A stretch of DNA of 64,000 nt from Porphyridium purpureum (Eukaryota > Rhodophyta > Bangiophyceae > Porphyridiales > Porphyridiaceae): positions 5,394,001 through 5,458,000 of the forward strand of contig VRMN01000001.1 of NCBI GenBank assembly GCA_008690995.1, written 5' to 3'. The notes under the pieces are model-generated. The model was not told the DNA's origin. It did no database searches and saw only the letters and a list, made by a program, of their open reading frames with translations. How positions within the stretch are numbered: position 1 is the stretch's first letter; each line of letters begins with the position of its first letter. Below are positions 29,413 through 37,602 of the stretch, piece after piece. The position numbers and the translations under genes are program-made.

Positions 29413-32133
29413 ATGGATGCATGGTTGCACTGTGGGAATGCTCGTGAAGAGCAAATGCAATGCAGACGGCAACCGCACGCGAGGTCGGATTCGGCGCACA
29501 CTGCAGGCGTGTCTGCGTTTGTGTGGGCTGCAGTCGCGCCGCGCTGGAAGTCTGGTGGTGCGGTCGAGCTGCGAGAAAAACGCGGAGCAGCAACGTCGCA
29601 ATTGAAGCAAGGGACTGCGCGCCGTGCTGTTTGGGTGGGGCCAGTTGCAACGCGAAAGAAGGCGCGGGTGCGGATGGCGCAGGACATGGGCGAGACGGCG
29701 TCGAATGGTGCGCAAGAGGGCGCGGTGAACTCAGGTGCGATGACAGGGGCAGAAAGCGAGCGCGCGTATTGCCGTGTGGCCTCAATTCAGCCCAGCGGGA
29801 ATCAAGACGACAGCGACGTGCTGCCATCCTTGTTGCGTGTTTGCACACATGTGCTTCTGGACCGATCGGAAATTTTGCGCATTGCGATTCTGCGGAAGCG
29901 CAATGTGCGCCCGAGAGGGAGCCAGCGTAAATTCGCGCTCTGGCAGGAGGCCAAAGTGCTGGTGATGTACATTGCGGATCCGACACGAGCGGACGCAGAT
30001 ACAATCACTTTGCGCCATATTCTAGGGGCCCAAGATGAGGCCTCTTTGGTGGTACTCCATCCCCAGAATCGCAGAAAGATGGCAAGCACGCTTTCACTTC
30101 CCGCCATGTCTGCCCACGAACCCTTGAGTGCGAGTGCCAGCGACATAGAAAGCTCAAAGGGTGCGGCTCGAGACATGCTGGAGTCGACGCTGCAGGTCCG
30201 CAAGCTTGGAATCTATAGCGAGGAGAAAGAATCGTCCGAGGACGTTGTGGTATTGTTTGCCTCATCGCAACCTGATTCCGAGCGTGATTTTCGTCCGTTG
30301 GTTCAGGAGGCACGAGTTCACGTGCGCGCGCTGGAAAAAGCGCGATCAATTTTGTGGGGAAGCGTGCTCGTGGACGAGACGAGCAAGTCGGTTACAGTGG
30401 TGTGCGCATACGCATCAGTCGATTGCGAGGAAGGTGTCGGTTTTGATACAACTCTGGCGGACGAGCTTGTTTCGGACGATGGATGGCTGGTGGACTCGTT
30501 CTGGAGCACCTTCCCAGATCGCGAAGGCTGGGGGGCGCCTTATGTCATCGGCGGCGTACAGAATGAGCAGGAACACAAACGAGAACAACAACAGCAAAAC
30601 ACGGACGTCGACTACGCGAGCGTATCCAGCAATGTTGACGATGGTGACCGTGCCCAGACCAGATGGCAGACAAGGCAGGATGAGAAACCACCGTCTCGCG
30701 ATCCAACCGGGCCGCTAGCAAGCAAAATACGGCTTGTGATGGGTTTTGGGGCGCTCGAATCGATTACAAAAAGGTTGCTTGCAATCAATGGTGGTCGAGC
30801 CGATCCGTCAAAGCCTGTGCGTGTGTTCGTGATCACAGGGTGGAATGCTGCGCGCGCAGACCCGCTCTTCTGGGAGTTGAAGAAGAGCGTGGAGAGAGGC
30901 AGCGTGCAACTGCGTGCTGGTCGCGGGATCTCGGCCGGATGGTTTGGCCTGCATGACACCGGGCTCGGCGAGATTCAGCGCCTTGCCGAGGAAGCGCGCG
31001 CTTGGGGCGCAGACTGCGTGATTGGCTACGGCGGGGGGACTGTATTGGATGCTGCGAAAATTGTGGGCGTGCTAGCGGGGAAGGGTGCTTCAGAACGCGA
31101 TATCGAAAACTTTGGCCACAATGTCCGAACCTTTCTGCTCGAACGAAGACGCACACTTGCTCCCGTGATCATTCCGCGGTACATTCAGACCCTGCCGGTC
31201 TTTCTCTTTCCGACCGTGTTTGGCTCTGGAGCAGAAGTGGAGGAGACGACCGTGTTGAGCATTCCAGGGGCATCTGAGCGCATTCGGCTGACCATGGTGC
31301 ACGAAGACGACCGCGAGGAGGCACGGCGCTTAGATCGCTTAGGACCGCGTATGACGCTTCTGTTCGATCCGCGCCTCGGCGGCGCTCGATTGCTGCCTGG
31401 CTTTGCAGCGTTGGGTGGTCTGAACGCGGCGTGCATGTGTATTGAAAGTATGCTGTCACGGAGCCGGACGAGCATGAGCTTTGCAATTGCGGCTGACGGC
31501 CTTGCGCGTATGGCCTCAAGCTTTGACGCAGTTATCAATCGGCATGATGACGCAGCGGCTGTTGCCCAGCTGCAACAAGCGACTGTGTTTGGCGGGTTAG
31601 CGCGTGAGACGTGCGGCTCGGGTATTGCCTGCAATTTGGCTTTGCAGCTGGGCGTGCGGTATCGTTTCCAGGTTGCATTCCCGCGCTTTTTGCCGGCGGT
31701 GCTGGAAGTGGCACTGGAGGAGGCCTCAGCAGACCCTCGGCTCGGACACATCGAAACCATCCAGCATTGCGCGCGGCTGGTGACGCAGAACGACAAGGCG
31801 ATTTCCCGCGATCTGATTGAGTGGCTGTATCAGAAAATGGGTATCCTGCAGCTCGCTGATCTGGACGTTCCATCGCTTCGGCACGCGGACGAGGTGCGCG
31901 ACTTTTGCTCGACCATCTTGGCTGGCGGTGCGCTGAACGCCGAGTCCACACCGCTTCGCAGGCTCACGCTCGACCAACTCGAGCGCATTGTGCGCATGAG
32001 CGTCATCGTTCCATCGGATGCAGATGTAACGACCACGCCTGAAGGCGGGGCTGCGCAGCACAGCAATACGACATCAGACTCATCGACTCCCGCGCCAAGC
32101 GCACCGGTCCAACCTCGCTCGTCTGCACCCTAA
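29413..32133 (+). CDS. Iron-ADH/DHQ-synthase-fold protein lacking metal ligands, with novel N-terminal domain
   Basis: 906 residues from the first ATG (29413); an ATG at 29674 (MAQDMGETASNG) may be the real start, with 87 Arg-rich residues before it. The C-terminal half, from about 445, has the group-III alcohol dehydrogenase fold: RLVMGFGALESI, VFVITG, VIGYGGGTVLDAAK (Gly-rich NAD(P) loop at 540-542) and FPTVFGSGAEVEETTVLS. By my alignment all four metal ligands of the family (Asp, His, His, His) are replaced: GGYDAVTHALEAY becomes GGLNAACMCIESM (Asn671, Met675), and the later two His become Cys740 and about Val754. The first 400 residues match nothing I know and carry an acidic Gln-rich linker. 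It is probably a nucleotide-binding or regulatory protein, not a dehydrogenase. Confidence 0.75.
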   Translation: MDAWLHCGNAREEQMQCRRQPHARSDSAHTAGVSAFVWAAVAPRWKSGGAVELREKRGAATSQLKQGTARRAVWVGPVATRKKARVRMAQDMGETASNGAQEGAVNSGAMTGAESERAYCRVASIQPSGNQDDSDVLPSLLRVCTHVLLDRSEILRIAILRKRNVRPRGSQRKFALWQEAKVLVMYIADPTRADADTITLRHILGAQDEASLVVLHPQNRRKMASTLSLPAMSAHEPLSASASDIESSKGAARDMLESTLQVRKLGIYSEEKESSEDVVVLFASSQPDSERDFRPLVQEARVHVRALEKARSILWGSVLVDETSKSVTVVCAYASVDCEEGVGFDTTLADELVSDDGWLVDSFWSTFPDREGWGAPYVIGGVQNEQEHKREQQQQNTDVDYASVSSNVDDGDRAQTRWQTRQDEKPPSRDPTGPLASKIRLVMGFGALESITKRLLAINGGRADPSKPVRVFVITGWNAARADPLFWELKKSVERGSVQLRAGRGISAGWFGLHDTGLGEIQRLAEEARAWGADCVIGYGGGTVLDAAKIVGVLAGKGASERDIENFGHNVRTFLLERRRTLAPVIIPRYIQTLPVFLFPTVFGSGAEVEETTVLSIPGASERIRLTMVHEDDREEARRLDRLGPRMTLLFDPRLGGARLLPGFAALGGLNAACMCIESMLSRSRTSMSFAIAADGLARMASSFDAVINRHDDAAAVAQLQQATVFGGLARETCGSGIACNLALQLGVRYRFQVAFPRFLPAVLEVALEEASADPRLGHIETIQHCARLVTQNDKAISRDLIEWLYQKMGILQLADLDVPSLRHADEVRDFCSTILAGGALNAESTPLRRLTLDQLERIVRMSVIVPSDADVTTTPEGGAAQHSNTTSDSSTPAPSAPVQPRSSAP

Positions 32134-32180
32134 ACTGGACCGCTCCATCGTCTGACTGTACCTACAGACCAATACAAAGA

Positions 32181-32478
32181 CTTTGATGATAGCGTCTTCG
32201 TGAAGCACGCGTATACCAAACGTGTACCAATAGTAAACTACTGGTGGCTAGCTGAAGCAAGAGGTCCACAACAAGACGACTTCACTCCTTAACACAACCT
32301 AGCTCTTGCCTCAAAAGGAGACAGAGCGCCGACTCGTCGGCCGTCTCTCACACTCTAATGATATACTACTGTGGTTAACCATTACGGTCACCAACCAACG
32401 GAGAGTTGTCGTCATTAAGTATTCGATGACTCCTCATCACGTCATCAGGCAGGCAGAGAGGGATGACTATATTCCACG
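32181..32478 (+). mobile_element. 298-bp non-coding mobile element, copy 2
   Basis: Near-identical, same-length partner of 10351-10648, in the same orientation. It is flanked on both sides by AAAGA, a 5-bp target-site duplication different from the one at copy 1. It sits in a gap just downstream of the Fe-ADH-fold gene. Family undecided (solo LTR or small non-autonomous DNA element); recent by identity. Confidence 0.75.
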
Positions 32479-32618
32479 AAAGAAGCTGATTCAAAAATTT
32501 GAAATGGGCGCCAGTGTCGGACCATCTCGCCATCTGGAGACGGTGTGTGTGCGATGTGGCATCGGAAGCGTGTTCATGGGCTTGAACGTGGGCGTCGTCG
32601 AGCGGAAGGGCGGGAGAG

Positions 32619-32623
<5 letters not shown>

Positions 32624-32657
<34 letters not shown>
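32624..32657. repeat. (GA)n microsatellite
   Basis: About 17 GA units on the plus strand, part of the purine-rich leader region of the following gene. Confidence 0.85.
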
Positions 32658-32661
<4 letters not shown>

Positions 32662-32846
32662 TACATAGGACAGGAACGGAGCCGGACTTGTCATCATTAA
32701 GAGCGGAAAGAAAGACTTTGGAGCCGCGCGGCAGCGGAGCTGGCATATCGACCTTGCGTAGACTCTCTCAAGAGATCCAAAGTGTTTGTGAGCGTCCCAG
32801 TCTGCTTTTTGAAAAGTTTTGGCTTTGGTCGTGCCTCCGATTCCAC

Positions 32847-35594
32847 ATGGAGAACACATTCGAGTCTGACAATTGCGGCGAGCAGTCCCGGGTAAATCTC
32901 GAAGTTGACGATGATCGTTTCCCAGCAGTAGAGCTCTTCCGGGGCCCTGGCGCCCGCACGCCGAGTGGGCAGCTGGATGCTGAGAATGTGGCGCCCCTGA
33001 ATACAAATGACACGTACCCTGCCGTGATGAGCGATACAGAGGATGAAAAGTTCATGCCATTGACCATGTTGAACGATGATGTGCTCTTTGACTCGCCTCG
33101 TGGAACGAATCTGAGCATGAGCCACAGTGCTTCGCCGAGTGCATCAAAGCTGAGTATTTCATCGCGCTCTTCCTCAAACTCTGATGACTCGGATTTTATG
33201 CAGGAAGCTGCACGTCTTGCCGTCCTTGAGCAGGAAGAGCTGGAAGTTTGCGCACGCAACGCCTCGTTGACGTCCGGGTCCCATGTCGGCGCCGGATCTT
33301 CGGCCAAATTTCATGCGGGCGAGAATGAGAGCGTGTGCGCCGAGGACGGCGAGAATGAGTTGTCGATTCGCTCTTACCCAAGAAGCCTTGAGAAGTCGGT
33401 CTCATCGTGCGCAGCCACGGAAGCGGACTCGTCGCGTCACGTGCGCTCCTCAACGACTGGAAATCTGGACCTTGGTCACGCCACCAACCGACAAGCCGAG
33501 ACTGGTCATACAGTGCAAACGCCAGTGTCAATCAAGCACACAGAATATGTCGAGACAAGCAGCCGCGGGAACAGCAGCCGCCACACGATATACGAAACGG
33601 CGCGGAAGGAAGCCGACGGGGATGGTGAAAGTCCGAGTGCGTGTAGTGTAACCGACATGTATACGCCACGGCGCCACTTGGGGTTCGGGAAGGCGAAGAA
33701 TGGTCGAGCGTATTCCCAGGACTCATTGAATTGCAGCGGGAGGTGCAGAGAATCCAGCTCTGTAAAATCCCAACAGGTTGAGCCTCGTCTCCTGATGCTA
33801 GGCAAAGAGTCGCGCTCGAAAACAAAGTTTCTAGAGCGTCTCCTGGCGCAACTTTTGCTCATGACGACGATGGTGAAAGTGGCTTCCCGGGAGGACACCG
33901 AGAATCATGGGGCTTGTGGAAACGATGACCCGCACGAGCTTTCTACAGAGGACCACATACAGCGGCTGGCTGACCAGATTCTTTGTGCTTTGAAAGAGGG
34001 CCCCACTTTAGCACCGACTAGTCATTCTGCGCCCACGCTTTGTGTCACCGAGGAGCAGCGCGAGACGGATGCTCGCATCAAAGAGCTCGAAACCGCCCGG
34101 CTGGCTTGGGTGACTGAGAAAAGTAGCCTCCAGGCGGAAATTGAGGCGCTGAGGGCGGCTGTATCTGCAGCGAAGCAAGAGCAGCAAAGCACGATCACAG
34201 TGGCTGAGGACGACGACGAAGACATGTCGTGCACTGCGAGCGTCTCGTCGGTCCTCGAAAGCGGGCTTGTTATGGATGCTCTGCAGGCAACCACACGAAA
34301 CAGACTTTCTGTACCTGTAGGCTTCTCGGCTCATGCTGAAACAGATGAATCTGTGGCAGAACGGCTCGTGCGCTGCGGGACGTCGGCAGGAAATGACATT
34401 GTTGCTCTTTTGCAGAAGCACGGCGACGCGATCTTTGCTGCGAGAGACGGAATGAAGGAGGACATGTCCGACAATGGCAGCGTAGCGTCTGCGCTGGAGG
34501 ATGAAGAAGTTCAGGATGCATTGCGTTCCATCGCGCAGGCTCGGCGTGCGAGACTATCTGATTTACAAGGACTGGCTCGAGCTGACGAGCGCTCTCCGGA
34601 AGAATTCGCGCACGCGAGTGCGATTGCGAGACGTGAGATTCAAGGTCTCGTGACCGCTCATGGTGATACGTTGACAAGTGCCACGAATTTCATCTCCAAC
34701 TATCACGATCAGACTGGCGCTCTGCGCGTTCTTTTGCAGGAAGCGGAGGCGCGGAAGAGTGAGGTAGAGCGTCTGGTTATCGAGCTACAGGAGAAGGCAG
34801 TCGCTGAAGCCGACCAACGAGAGGAGTTTCAGGAGAGGCAGCAGGCAAAGGTGCGGGATCTTGAGAGCAAGATGGTGCAAGCGAAAGAGACCGCCGAGCG
34901 CGAGGTCAGTGAAGTCAAGGCCTCTGCGGAACGCGAACTCGCCCACTTACGCGAAGAGTTTGAGCGCGAGGTAACGCGCGCGAGTGAGGAAGTGAAGCAG
35001 TTGCGGCTGGAGCTCGCGATTGCGAGTGACTTCTTGCAGAAAGAGAAGGAAAGGAACAAGACCCTTGAGCTCGAGTTTGCACAGGCAAAGGAGGATATGG
35101 AGCGCGAAGCGGACAAAACTATACATGCGGCGAACGAGAAATGTGACCTCGTCACGCACGAGCTCGAGCATCTTCAGGATCAACACGCGCTCTTGCGCAC
35201 GGAGGTTCAACTTGAAAAGGAGCAACTGCGCGCCGCTCGCGACAAAGTCGTTCAGTACAAGGGCAAGATGGACCGGCTGCATGCTCGACACAAGGACAGC
35301 GTCGAGTCGATGAAGCAGGTTATTCGTGATCTGCAGGAGCTTAATGAGCGAGAGTGCACGGAGATTGAGGTACTGAAAGAAAGCAGGCGCGCGCTAATGG
35401 CGAGAGAAAAGGCTGCTTTGGCGAAAGCGAACGCCGATCGCACGCTGCTTGCTGACTGGCTGGACAGCCAGGCAAAAGCCCGTCGTGCAGAATTGTCAGC
35501 AGGAACTCTAGATTCTTGTGGCGAGGACATGTTCAAATCCTTTGCAGAGAGCCTGGAACAGGCAGCCAATGCATTGCGCTCCGCTGCTGTGTAA
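32847..35594 (+). CDS. Coiled-coil protein with a duplicated unknown domain
   Basis: 915 residues from the first ATG (MENTFESDN). Residues 1-440 are acidic, Ser-rich and disordered, with SDxE and SSSNSDDSD clusters suited to phosphorylation. Residues 459-534 and 539-614 are two equal-length (76 residue) copies of one domain: both begin DMS, then SV-x-S-x-L-E and V-x-DAL, and both end with I-x-x-L-x-x-x-HGD. From about 620 to 880 the sequence is a long heptad coiled coil (ERLVIELQEKAVAEADQREE and on), followed by a short helical tail. No motor, kinase or membrane segment is visible. It could be a centrosomal, Golgi or cytoskeletal scaffold; that is a guess from shape alone. Confidence 0.7.
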   Translation: MENTFESDNCGEQSRVNLEVDDDRFPAVELFRGPGARTPSGQLDAENVAPLNTNDTYPAVMSDTEDEKFMPLTMLNDDVLFDSPRGTNLSMSHSASPSASKLSISSRSSSNSDDSDFMQEAARLAVLEQEELEVCARNASLTSGSHVGAGSSAKFHAGENESVCAEDGENELSIRSYPRSLEKSVSSCAATEADSSRHVRSSTTGNLDLGHATNRQAETGHTVQTPVSIKHTEYVETSSRGNSSRHTIYETARKEADGDGESPSACSVTDMYTPRRHLGFGKAKNGRAYSQDSLNCSGRCRESSSVKSQQVEPRLLMLGKESRSKTKFLERLLAQLLLMTTMVKVASREDTENHGACGNDDPHELSTEDHIQRLADQILCALKEGPTLAPTSHSAPTLCVTEEQRETDARIKELETARLAWVTEKSSLQAEIEALRAAVSAAKQEQQSTITVAEDDDEDMSCTASVSSVLESGLVMDALQATTRNRLSVPVGFSAHAETDESVAERLVRCGTSAGNDIVALLQKHGDAIFAARDGMKEDMSDNGSVASALEDEEVQDALRSIAQARRARLSDLQGLARADERSPEEFAHASAIARREIQGLVTAHGDTLTSATNFISNYHDQTGALRVLLQEAEARKSEVERLVIELQEKAVAEADQREEFQERQQAKVRDLESKMVQAKETAEREVSEVKASAERELAHLREEFEREVTRASEEVKQLRLELAIASDFLQKEKERNKTLELEFAQAKEDMEREADKTIHAANEKCDLVTHELEHLQDQHALLRTEVQLEKEQLRAARDKVVQYKGKMDRLHARHKDSVESMKQVIRDLQELNERECTEIEVLKESRRALMAREKAALAKANADRTLLADWLDSQAKARRAELSAGTLDSCGEDMFKSFAESLEQAANALRSAAV

Positions 35595-36230
35595 TTTAGT
35601 ATTTGGTTCCTTGGCACAGGCAGCACGTCTGGGCTGTGGAGTAGATTTATCAGCGTGATGGCTGTTGTGACCAGCAAAAGGACATCTGTTGTGAACTTGT
35701 CGAACCGATCTTATCCCTCACACAGTCGTGATCATCTTGCACGCCCAAGGCATCATACTTGCGATACATTGTCAAGACGGGAACCTATCTTGCCACTTGT
35801 TGGAACTCTGGCGCTGGTGCCGGAAATATGGGACGAAAAGGTGGGTCTGATGGCTGCAACATTTGGGCTTGAAGAAGCGATTTGCAAGCCATACCGTGAA
35901 TGCTGGCACGCGTTAGAAGGCGAAAAAGAGGATGCCCGGGAAAATCTGCCGGCAGGGGAGTGTTTGGATTCCGTGGGCGAATCACGCGCGGGCGAGCGAT
36001 CGAGTATTGAAGGGGTATGACAAGCATAGACTCTGACAAAGGGCCCGTAACCCAGGACTGATTGGAAAGCTTCACCTGCAAAGACCGGACTCCGCATAGA
36101 GAAAGAGCTGCGCATGACTATGGTCAGGCGTACCAGAATGTTTGGGGCAGATTCCAGTACATGGACCTTGTCCACTATTGGTATGATAAAACAAGACTTC
36201 ATTCTGATTTCTTCGAGAGTGTTTCGCTGT
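35595..36230. other. Convergent gap with a possible small frame
   Basis: 636 bp between the stops of the coiled-coil and FBPase-fold genes. An ATG frame at 35658-36020 (120 codons, ending in an acidic stretch with WDEKVGLMAATFGLEEAICK) is unrecognised and overlapped antisense by a longer noise frame. Probably 3' flanking DNA. Confidence 0.4.
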
Positions 36231-37247
36231 CTATTTCTGCAGTGACTGCATCGTGGCACAGATCTCCTCCACCGCAGACGCAGGCCCACAGCAAATCGTG
36301 AGCGGGGCGTGGTAATTTCCTTCGACAGATTTGAGGTCCAGCACACGTTGCCCTTGGTCTGATACAGCCACGCCCATGCCTTGCTCGACCAAGAATGAAA
36401 TTGGAGCGGCCTCACACAGCAGGTGTGCGTCTTTCCACACCAACAGCCCGCCATTCTGAATGCACAGCGCCACATTCACGACAGCGCAGCCAGAGTCGCC
36501 CACGCGTAGATTGTGGTCCTGCACAAACTTTTTCACCGCATGCGCAAGCGGGGTGTCCTCCCTCAACAGGTTGCGGTCCAAGTAAACACACGTCACATTG
36601 GGCTCCCACATGAGCTTATGGTTTGGCTGCAAAAAGTACTGACGCGCGAGAGGGTGCAGCACGAACGAGTAGAGCCCTTGGCCGAGTGTGTAGTACAAGG
36701 TAGTCGCCGAAGAATAGACGCAGTAACCAGCAGCAACCTGGTCGCCCAAGTTCTGCTGCAGATCCATGCTACGTCCAGGCAGCGACGCGGACGACTTGCG
36801 CTTGTACACTGAGAACACGGTGCCAGCTGCGGAAAGGAAATGGTCGTTGAGGCTGTCGTAACTGAGCGGACTGAGGCACACAACGTACCCACCGTGAGGA
36901 ACGTACTCTGGGAAGGTGAGCGGCGCTTGCGTTCCCTTGGACAGGATCAGGCAGGCGTACCCATCGTTTGCGAGCGAGTGGTAAACCTCACGCGTGACAA
37001 AGTCGGACGTGATCTTCTGGTTCCCGACCTTTCCGTATCGGATCTGTTCGTCGGCCTCTGCGACATGCGCCGAAATGCCGTGCGTGACCAAGGACAGATC
37101 GTCCAGCAGGCGCACGAGCTCCCCCGTGTAGTCTGTGGGGTGATGCTTGAACGAGCGCCGCACGTGCGACGGAAACACGGTGGCCGCCTTGCCCTTGCGC
37201 ACGTTCGCGCCCAGCGGCGACATGGGCGACGCCACTTCCGACGACAT
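36231..37247 (-). CDS. Fructose-1,6-bisphosphatase-fold protein without metal site
   Basis: 338 residues, the normal FBPase length, alignable end to end. HGGYVVCLSPLSYDSLND...AAGTVFSVYKR (about 118-150) corresponds to the family's GKYVVCFDPLDGSSNID..SVGTIFGIYR, and LLCEAAPISFLVEQG (276-290) to LLYECNPMAYVMEKAGG. The catalytic residues are gone: the Glu-Glu of VSEED is Ser-Lys in LILSKGT (100-106), and both Asp of DPLDGSS are Ser in SPLSYDS (126-132). Only the distal Glu (279) remains. Without the Mg2+ ligands hydrolysis of fructose-1,6-bisphosphate is unlikely; sugar-phosphate sensing is one possibility. No transit peptide is clear. Upstream are two TTTATCGG words (37440-37466). Confidence 0.82.
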   Translation of the reverse strand: MSSEVASPMSPLGANVRKGKAATVFPSHVRRSFKHHPTDYTGELVRLLDDLSLVTHGISAHVAEADEQIRYGKVGNQKITSDFVTREVYHSLANDGYACLILSKGTQAPLTFPEYVPHGGYVVCLSPLSYDSLNDHFLSAAGTVFSVYKRKSSASLPGRSMDLQQNLGDQVAAGYCVYSSATTLYYTLGQGLYSFVLHPLARQYFLQPNHKLMWEPNVTCVYLDRNLLREDTPLAHAVKKFVQDHNLRVGDSGCAVVNVALCIQNGGLLVWKDAHLLCEAAPISFLVEQGMGVAVSDQGQRVLDLKSVEGNYHAPLTICCGPASAVEEICATMQSLQK

Positions 37248-37602
37248 ATTGATTCTCTTTCCTCACGCCAGTCTGCCTGCACCTGCTCTGCGTCGCCGTC
37301 TCAGTCTCCAACTCACACACTCGCGGCTTCAATCCCCACATCCACTCGCCACATCCATACACCATCCGCCACGCCTCCCCCAATCTCCGCTGCTCCACAC
37401 GTTTTCCTTCGAATGCACTGAGCCGGTTTGTCGGCTCAACGGTTTATCGGCGTAATGGTTTATCGGAGCACAACCGACTGAGCTGCGTGGTGGAATACGG
37501 GATGAGCTGTACCTCTATGGTTTCTTGTTTGCGGTGGACTGTACCGCGTGGAATCGATGTGGCGCGCGTGCATCCTGCGAAGGTTGGGCGGTGGCTGTTG
37601 GG
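37248..37602. other. Gap upstream of the FBPase-fold gene
   Basis: 355 bp ending at the stop of the nucleoporin gene. It contains CGGTTTATCGGCG (37440-37452), GGTTTATCGG (37457-37466), and CTGTACC at 37508 and CTGTACC at 37540. No gene is seen. Confidence 0.5.
37440..37466. promoter_or_regulatory. Double TTTATCGG word
   Basis: Two copies of GGTTTATCGG, 17 bp apart start to start, about 195-220 bp upstream of the FBPase-fold ATG. Same core as at IAH1. Inferred promoter element. Confidence 0.4.

Larger units (their letters stand above)
32134..32846. other. Gap with mobile element and GA microsatellite
   Basis: It contains the second 298-bp element (32181-32478), CTGTAC at 32156 and an uninterrupted (GA)n run at about 32624-32657. 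The open frame of the next gene extends back to a TTG at 32688, but the first ATG is at 32847. Confidence 0.6.

Noticed and set aside
35753-36475. 240-codon minus-strand frame overlapping the FBPase-fold gene end
   Set aside because: It overlaps the real gene in another frame and its composition (Cys, Ser, Arg mix, no pattern) is that of chance translation.
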